Of a stretch of 64,000 nt of DNA, positions 57,530 to 64,000 are shown piece by piece (positions within the stretch are counted from its first letter, which is position 1; every line of letters begins with the position of its first letter). Location: assembly GCA_033239005.1 (NCBI GenBank), contig BSQZ01000051.1:4664684-4728683 (forward strand), read 5' to 3'. This DNA is from Lamellibrachia satsuma (taxonomy: Eukaryota > Annelida > Polychaeta > Sabellida > Siboglinidae). Below the pieces are notes generated by a model. The model was not told where the DNA came from and did not search any database. It saw only the letters and a program-made list of their open reading frames with translations. Made by a program: the position numbers and the translations under genes.

Positions 57530-57900
57530 CATGACTGTCATGTCCTGTTTCATAGTGACAGGTTAATGTCTGTCTTGTCATCTCCTGTCTCATAGCGACA
57601 TGTTAGTGTTTATTTTGTAATCTCCTGTCTCATGGTGACTAATTAATTTTTTTTTAAGGAAATTACTTTAGTTATTGCATCTTAGGAACAGTGTTATTAT
57701 CATCTCCTGACTCGTGGTGACTTTTTTATGTCTGTCTTGTCATCTCCTGTCTCACAGTGACATGTTTATGTCTGTTATGTCATCTCCTGTCTCATAGTGA
57801 CAGGTTCGTGTTTGTCTTGTCATCTACTGTCTCATAGTGACATATTAGTGTCTGTCTTTTCATATCCTGTCTCATAGTGACAGGTTCGTGACATTTCTAA
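57530..57900. repeat. Minisatellite, about 45-50-bp unit
   Basis: Seven or so imperfect copies of TGTCTGTCTTGTCATCTCCT followed by GTCTCATAGTGACAGGTT. Confidence 0.88.
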
Positions 57901-58620
57901 AAGCTCTTTACACCCCAATCTTACAGATATGCAACAGTGTCAAAATCAGAATATAATCGTGTTATAACGTTAGAGATCACACGTTCCTAAACCAAATTTA
58001 CTCAATCAGCTGCGTTTACCTTGCTTAACATTGAACAAATCAAGATGACGGATGTAAACTGTAGTCGTTAAAACTCGCGAAACCCAAATCATCCCCAACA
58101 CAACTAAAAATAGTGCATGTATTTAAATTTCAATATACTGTGTATTAGTTATAAATATAAACTATATACACTTAGCTTAGAAATTCTAATCCTACCCTGT
58201 TTTTATCACATCTTGTACTAAGAAACAGGCCCTTCTTCGGGTGCTTTATTTTCACCCCTGTATTTTCATATACCCAGAGTTCCTGAGTCAGCCGAGGACC
58301 ACAGACATAACACACATCTAGATTTCCTACTGACTATTTGTCTATGTTCGCACTAGCCCAAACCGTGCACATGCACTTTTAAACAGTTTAGTACATATTT
58401 GATCTAATGTGACTTTAGCCCTCTAAAGGCAAGTTATAGCAAACATCTACTAATACATACTTTCACAAGAAAATTCAAAACCACTTTATTTTACACCACT
58501 CTCGCCTCTGTACCTGTATCAAATTGCCACCAACAATGAGGATTCCACAACAACATTCTCAGCCATGCTGACAAGAAACCTGCCACCATTCCCAACGTTC
58601 TCAACCACAAAGAAAAAACA
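57901..58620. other. Unassigned DNA, perhaps LINE 5' UTR
   Basis: No gene recognised. It lies directly upstream of the PHD-type LINE and may include its 5' UTR. Confidence 0.4.
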
Positions 58621-58622
58621 AA

Positions 58623-59117
58623 ATGATGCCAACTAAGCCCTATACCCTATCTCTATTATATATGTGTGGCCTTATAATACAAGCAGGGTACATTCACACA
58701 AACCCTGGTCCCACCCCAGATCCCTCTCCAAAATATCCATGTGGCACCTGCAGCCATGAGGTACATGATCACCACCATGCCATACAGTGTGATCAATGTG
58801 ACAGTTCGTACCATACTGCATGTGTCCAAATTAATGACACCACATAAGAACAATTAAAATATCGTAGTGTGCTTTGGTTCTGTTCTTGCTGTGGATTGCC
58901 AAACTATTCTGTGTATCTATTCACCAGCAACATTAATACTCCAAACCATAACTCAGTCCTTGAGTCACTTCCAGACAGCAGTGACTATACAAATATCTCT
59001 GATGATACGAACCCTACATTTGCACCAAATCCAGCTAATACGTCTACTCCTGACCGAGCAAAGATAACAAGTAAACCTAAACTGCTGATAAACTGCATTC
59101 AGCATCAAGAGCACTAA
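58623..59117 (+). pseudogene. LINE ORF with PHD finger
   Basis: After a hydrophobic start comes AGYIHTNPGPTPDPSPKYPC, then GTCSHEVHDHHHAIQCDQCD and SSYHTACVQI. The Cys4-His-Cys3 spacing (CGTC, AIQCDQC, YHTAC, then CSCCG after a stop) is that of the PHD fingers found in invertebrate LINE proteins. A TAA at 58846 and a frame change separate the two halves. In LINEs the finger is thought to help targeting or chromatin contact. Confidence 0.82.
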
Positions 59118-60466
59118 CAAAGTATCCCTATGGCAGGCAACAATAAACTCAACAAACCCTGACATAATCTTTCTAGCTAAAACCAAACTCAACTCAAGTA
59201 TCCCCACATACTATGTGCTCCCCACAAATTCTTAAGCAATCCAAAAATATCGTAACATCCACGGTGGAGGTGTTTTTATAGCACTCCGAAATGACATTAT
59301 AGCAGCCCCCAAGACAAACTAAACACAACCTGTGAAATTATTTGATCAAAAATACACTCTGTGCATAAAAAAGCTATATATCTATCTGGCATCCTGCTAC
59401 AGACCACCAAATGACTACACATCTCTAGAAGCCTTACATGAATCTCTCTCCATCCTATACCATAGCTACAAGATACCCCATCTGTCATTCTAGCTGGAGA
59501 TCTAAACCTTCCTGACATTGACTGAGAGAATGTGTGTGCAACAAACCAACAAACAACTGTGAAACATAACAAACTAATTGAAATAGTTGTGGAATTTGGA
59601 CTAGTTAATATAGTAAATGAACCCAACCGATTAGATTCCGGAAATATATTAGACCTAGTACTTACATCAAACCCATTCCTTATCTCCACCATAAACGCAG
59701 TGGCTGAGTGATCATGAGTGATCATGAAGCCATTCTCAGAAAAAACAAACCACCACACAAAGTATACAACTACAGATCTGCAAACTGGGAATCCCTTGAA
59801 GCGAAATGCACCCAGCTTGCTCAGCAGTACTTTACTCGAAAACCAGATAAACAAGATGTAAACTCAAATTGGGACTTCTTTCATAAACACTACACTAACC
59901 TGATAGGAGAATCCATCGCTAGCCCCATGACAAAATCTAAACAACACCTACACTGAACTACAAGAAGCATTATTAGCCTACAGAGAAAAAGGGACCAAAC
60001 TCATGCTAAAGCCAAAAAAAACATTGGGAAAATTAAAGAAAATTATCCACCAAAGAAGTGACCAAATCCTATAACAGTTACATTAACAACATGGGAAAAA
60101 GTTTGACGACAAATCCAAAACAATTTTGGTCTTTCATCAAAAAAACAAAATAAAACAAAAAATCTTGGCATTCCAGTACTAAAAGTAAATAACGACTTGA
60201 AAACAGCCGACCATGACAAAGCAAATGCTCTCAATGACCTCTTCAAATCAGTTTTTTACAAATGAACAACTTCCTATCCCAACAAAAGGCCCATCACCAT
60301 CTCCCTCAATTCAAACCCTAGAAATCGGAGCGGCATCATAAAACAGCTTGTAGCTCTAAACTCCAACAAAGCGCCAGGGCCATCCGACATTCCTTCAAAA
60401 ATACTAAAGAAAACTGCTAAAGAGATATCCCCCATAATACAGCACATTTTTAGACAGATGTTAAAA
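59118..60466 (+). pseudogene. LINE endonuclease and RT start, heavily decayed
   Basis: Recognisable pieces, in order: NPDIIFLAKTKLNSSIP (about 59157, the Glu motif with Glu replaced by Lys), NIHGGGVFIALRNDI (59253), VILAGDLNLPDID (59487, matching GDFN), FGLVNIVNEPNRLDSGNILD and LVLTSNP (59595), and a SDH-like SDHEAIL (about 59713). Then FWSFIKK-like linker (60130) and ALNSNKAPGPSDIPSKILKK (60356, the RT start). It stops after IQHIFRQML. Confidence 0.82.
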
Positions 60467-60940
60467 TAAAGTTGCACAACTTGTGTAAAGGAGACTTTGA
60501 AATGAGAAGCACTGGTATATTGAACAGTTATAGTTATCCAATAACAGAGGTTCTGATACATTCATTCACCAACAGAATGGGTAATTTCATGTGTTGGCTA
60601 GCTGATTGGTTGTTTTAATACGTTGATGGATAACTTTTTTGAACAACTCATTGATGAATATATTGATTATTGTAATGTTGTATTATTAAACTATTAGAGT
60701 TTCTCATCCATTAAATTTCTTGACCAATTCGTCAGTCAGGTTACCATTGATTTAATATATCAATGATTAAGTTCTATGGTTAAGTTCCAACATGGTTAAG
60801 TTCCAACATAACAGTTTTCTTGATGTGTTTGCGTGACATGTGGGTTACAGCTGAAGTGTTTGTGTTTGTGTGACAGATGTTTCTCAACTGAGTCTGGCTC
60901 TTGATGGCATGTTGACTTATACTCCGTGTGCCAACTGCTA
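60467..60940. other. Unassigned DNA
   Basis: AT-rich, with a small repeat GGTTAAGTTCCAACAT near 60780-60805. Nothing else seen. Confidence 0.5.
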
Positions 60941-60943
60941 CAG

Positions 60944-62973
60944 GGAAACTGTTACTTCACTGTGTGGGAACACAGGACTGATGAGGAGCCAGCACTCTTT
61001 GTTGAAGGCAAGTTGTTAGTCATCATAAGGAATACATCAGATTCTCCTACTCTTCAGATGTTTGAGAGAGGATGTGGTGTCTTTCCCCATCATCTGTCAC
61101 CATGGTAACAATGCAAGAAAACAGTGGGAAGTATTCATCTTCCCCAGATATGGCTTACATCCTTCCTGCTTATAATCCTGACAACACTGATGATGTATTA
61201 CTGAAGTTTGATCCACCTCAACATGGTAATCTGATGCTGTACCGCCAAGTAAAGATCATCAACCTCATTGAACAAGACTGCTCACAGCCCTGCGATATAA
61301 GGCACCCTCTGTGGAATAAACTCACCAAACTAATTTCTGATTCGGTCACTATACTGGAGGTGTCACTGCCAAACACATGTGGTACGGATTTTGCAACATG
61401 CAAGCTAGCCTGGGTTGTCACAATGTTCAAATACAGGCCGTTTGAAGGTTACTTTGGTGAAGATGTCATTAAGGTAAGGCACATCTTGAGATGTTATATG
61501 AATTCTTCAAAATTGTACAAACTTGTCAAAAGGTATCGTTACTTGCATTAATGTAATGTTGACCAATCATCAATACTGGACTTTATGTGGTCCGACTAAC
61601 TGGTTACGGTTTATGCCATCCTGTTTTATGTTTTATATAGTACGACTAACTGGTTACAGCCATATATCTGCGTGTAGTGTCTCCAGCCATGTGTCTGTGT
61701 GTGGTGTCTCCAGCCAAGTGTCTGTGTGTGGTGTCTCCAGCCATGTATCTTTGTGTGGCGTCTCCAGCCATATGTATGTGTGTGGTGTTTCCAACCATGT
61801 GTCTGTCCCAACCATGTGTTAGTGTGTGGTGTCTCCAACCATGTGTTAGTGTGTGGTGTCTCCAGCCATGTGTTAATGTGTTGGGTTTCCAGTTATGTGT
61901 CTGTGTGTGGTGTCTCCAGCCATGTGTCTGTGTGTGGTGTCTCCAACCATGTTTTAATGTGTGGTGTCTCCAGCCATCAGTCTGTGTGAATTGCCTCCAG
62001 CCATATATCTCCAGCCTGATATGTGTCTGTGTGTTGTGCCTCCAACCATGTTTCTGTGTGTGGTATCTCCAGCCATCTGTCTGTGCGTGGTGTCTCCAGC
62101 CATCTGTCTGTGCGTGGGGTCTCCAGCCATCTGTCTGTGTGTGGTGTCTCCAGCTATATGTATGTGTGTGGTATTTCCAGCCATGTGTCAAATATCAGAA
62201 TAATTGTGCAACAATTCAATTGCGAATTTTTGCTACCCACTATTACAAATATTACACATAATATTTTATCTATAGTTGCAGGCAGAAAGGGCAGGGAAAT
62301 TAACATGGGCAAGATGACCCAAAATCTACAATTTTCAAGCTAACTGTTAAAAATGTTCACAACTTATGGCATGCAATTTTAGGGAGGGAGCTCGAGCCTG
62401 GTGAGACCATCAGTATATCATAATTTTATGGTTTTGTGAAAGCCCTGTAGCAACTGTGGTAGATTTATACAACCTGCAGACCAAAAACCAGACAAGTTTA
62501 TTAAAAATAAGACAGTGCCTGATATATGAAGCCAAAAGACAGTGGAAATGTGAATGAAAACATCATTAATATTTGTAAAGAATTGTGTCATGAATGTCTG
62601 TCTTTACCAACATAAGTATTAGTACTTTTATATACCATACAAGAAAATAGATCACAATTGTATTTCTCTCAACATTATTACCACTATATCTTTGGCGTGT
62701 AGTCTGTATGTCAGCAAATATACATAATTATTATGAACTTTCTTTTTGTATAAATGATTATTCTACATTCCAGAGATTCAGACAGACATGGTGGTGACAT
62801 GTGACACAGGGTCACAGTACAGCTTGGATGATACCTCTGTCGACATTCAACTTGAGCCACCCTGTCTAATGTCTAAACCCAAGAAGACTCCTGGTGATGA
62901 TGTCCCATTAGCTGAGCCACCATCGCCCTCTCCCTTCATCTTGTCGTCACCAGTACAGTCATCCAGTGACTAG
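60944..62973 (+). CDS. Unrecognised multi-exon gene, at least two exons
   Basis: An exon-like block ends at the donor ATTAAG|GTAAGG (61473). From 61072 the frame reads MAYILPAYNPDNTDDVLLKF, DPPQHGNLMLYRQVKIINLI, EQDCSQPCDIRHPLWNKLTK and SLPNTCGTDFATCKLAWVVT, ending FEGYFGEDVIK. It joins in phase 0 to 62776 (CCAGAG|ATT): IQTDMVVTCDTGSQYSLDDT, SVDIQLEPPCLMSKPKKTPG and a Pro/Ser-rich end, stop at 62971-62973. A preceding stretch (60944-61090: GNCYFTVWEHRTDEEPALFV, EGKLLVIIRN) has an acceptor (TGCTACAG) but lies in another frame, so an intron or frameshift is missing from this model. I recognise no family. The intron carries a minisatellite. Confidence 0.5.
61668..62185. repeat. 27-bp minisatellite in an intron
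   Basis: About 19 copies of GTGTCTCCAGCCATGTGTCT followed by GTGTGTG. The unit is a multiple of three, so several long shadow frames on both strands arise (Cys/Val/Pro on plus, His/Thr/Gly on minus). These are not genes. Confidence 0.95.
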
Positions 62974-62999
62974 AAACCATCTGACCTCTCTATTCTGGA

Positions 63000-63045
63000 T
63001 GCTGCAGAAGTGACCAATGATGAGGAGTCCATTGATGAAGAGTTA
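63000..63045 (+). other. Possible further exon or 3' UTR sequence
   Basis: Right after the stop, AAEVTNDEESIDEEL stays open to a GTTAGT that could be a donor. It may mean that the stop at 62971 is avoided by splicing, or be chance. Confidence 0.3.
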
Positions 63046-63099
63046 GTATTATTGTGTACATTTTTGGTTTTCCATTCCTCTGAGATTTTCAATACAACA

Positions 63100-63335
63100 T
63101 TAGTGTGGCACGGTAGTCGTGTGATAGAGCGCCGAGCTTTTGGTCGAAGGGACCGGGGTTTGATACCCCCTCCGCCGTTTCATAGCTTGGGCAATTTCGT
63201 TTACCCCACTTTGCCTGTGTCTTTCGGAAGAGACAGTAAAAGCCATTGGCCCCTTCTATCTGGTGTCTATGCCAGGCGAAGTAAAAGATCCCATGCAAAT
63301 ATTATTTATTCACCAAGCAGCAAAAGCCATTAGGG
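63100..63335 (+). mobile_element. tRNA-derived SINE, copy 3 (diverged head)
   Basis: Shares the body TTGGGCAATTTCGTTTACCC, GTGTCTTTCGGAAGAGACAG and AAAAGCCATTGG with the copies at 14463 and 17834, and extends further through GCCAGGCGAAGTAAAAGATC. The head differs (GTGATAGAGCGCCGAGCTTT, B-box-like GGTTTGATACC at 63157-63167), so it derives from another tRNA-like head or subfamily. Confidence 0.82.
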
Positions 63336-63860
63336 GTCAATAATATTGACTCAGCGTAGTTTAATACCATATATTCAAGGACTACCTACGATAGTAATTA
63401 TCACTAAAATCTACAACTGTAATGATGCATTTACATATGACAAATGCATTTATTAAAGTTACTGATAGTTTTGCATAAACTACCTTGCATGGGGCAATTA
63501 ACTTGAAAAGTTAATTAATTAAATTACGATTAAATCAGAAATGTTCCAATTAAATTAACCTCCCAAATTGTCCAATTAAATTAACAATTAACTTTAATTC
63601 AATTAACAATTAAATTATTTTTGGTACAAACCAAACCAGAGTGGCTTGTTCCAGGTAATGAAGCCACTACTGAATACAAATTAACAGAGACATGTACAGT
63701 TTTTTTTCAAGTTTTAGCTTAGAATATACAGAAAATTTTCTCATACAGAATAACCCATTTTGAAATTAACTGGACAAATCTTATAATATTCCTATCTCCA
63801 TACTCCTAATAAATCCTCAAAATATTGCAATATGTAATATTTGTAGTATTTTATTTTCAG
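63336..63860. other. AT-rich DNA with TTAATT repeats
   Basis: 63500-63620 is dense in AATTAA/TTAATT motifs, like 57475-57530. No gene seen. Confidence 0.5.
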
Positions 63861-63861
63861 G

Positions 63862-63943
63862 TTCTAAGGCTGCAGTAATATTGCAGGAGGAACTGTTACT
63901 CAAGAATGTGCTGCAAGATGTCAGGAAACTCACCAGACCAGGG
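63862..63943 (+). other. Possible exon at the window edge
   Basis: After ATTTTCAG a short open stretch reads SKAAVILQEELLLKNVLQDV and RKLTRPG, up to GTTAGG. It may belong to a gene that continues beyond the window. Support is weak. Confidence 0.3.
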
Positions 63944-64000
63944 TTAGGGTTAGGTTTTTTGCAGTCTTGTCAATAATTTTGCGACCAAACACACCAGCTT

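Larger units (their letters stand above)
58623..60466 (+). mobile_element. PHD-finger LINE, 5' portion only
   Basis: From a PHD-type start (58623) through endonuclease motifs to the first RT motif, where homology stops near 60466. Loss of the 3' rather than the 5' end is unusual for a LINE and points to a later deletion or rearrangement. Many stops and frame changes show it is old. Confidence 0.8.

Noticed and set aside
61646..62343. Several long Cys/Val- or His/Thr-rich frames, which look like metallothionein or His-rich proteins
   Set aside because: All arise from the 27-bp minisatellite, which is open in several frames on both strands and lies in a probable intron.
63943..63957. Telomere-like GGGTTAGGGTTAGG
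   Set aside because: Only about two repeats; no array, so chance or a trivial interstitial match.

Overview
This window looks like AT-rich nuclear DNA from a metazoan, most plausibly a marine invertebrate. The reasons are spliceosomal intron signals, very low coding density, several non-LTR retrotransposon lineages, tRNA-derived SINEs, a Tigger/pogo-type MITE, a Mutator-like transposase remnant and a Ginger/GIN-like integrase relic. Nothing suggests a bacterial or organellar origin. I cannot name the species from sequence alone.

Layout. 1-3.5 kb: tandem duplications and unassigned DNA. 3.56-7.45 kb: a nearly full-length CR1-like LINE (SGNH-esterase ORF1, then a frameshifted endonuclease/RT ORF2). 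9.4-13.2 kb: a tandem duplication that copied part of an inverted-repeat element and was later hit by a 534-bp retroelement with an exact 21-bp target duplication. 14.4-18.1 kb: two tRNA-derived SINEs, one split by a perfect-hairpin MITE with 8-bp target duplications. 19.2-24.8 kb: a Mutator-like transposase fragment and two MITE copies, one sitting inside the RT of a second LINE. 24.9-28.9 kb: direct repeats with a shared retroelement tail and a minus-strand CR1-like LINE.

29.4-38.4 kb is the most interesting part. It holds an L2-like LINE tail and then an intron-containing integrase + Ulp1-like (C48 peptidase-like) relic, with an internally deleted second copy. Beyond these lies a phase-compatible chain of exons ending in a stop codon and an AATAAA signal. 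That chain shares a cysteine-rich exon with the transposase relic, so a host gene may have captured it, or the transposon gene may simply be longer than recognised. 41.7-48.8 kb: duplicated exon-like cassettes, an L1/Tx1-style LINE ORF1, AT-rich repeats and candidate orphan exons. 49.2-49.6 kb: an old RT relic. 52.7-57.4 kb: three tandem ~1.82-1.85 kb units, each carrying a 3' fragment of a minus-strand LINE. 58.6-60.5 kb: the 5' half of a PHD-finger LINE. 60.9-63 kb: two or more exons of an unrecognised gene whose intron carries a 27-bp minisatellite, followed by another SINE.

Few host genes are supported. Most coding signal belongs to mobile elements in different stages of decay. Their nesting gives relative ages: LINE before MITE at 22.9 kb, SINE before hairpin MITE at 14.5 kb, and inverted-repeat element, then tandem duplication, then retroelement at 9.4-13.2 kb. 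No rRNA, functional tRNA or CRISPR array is visible.
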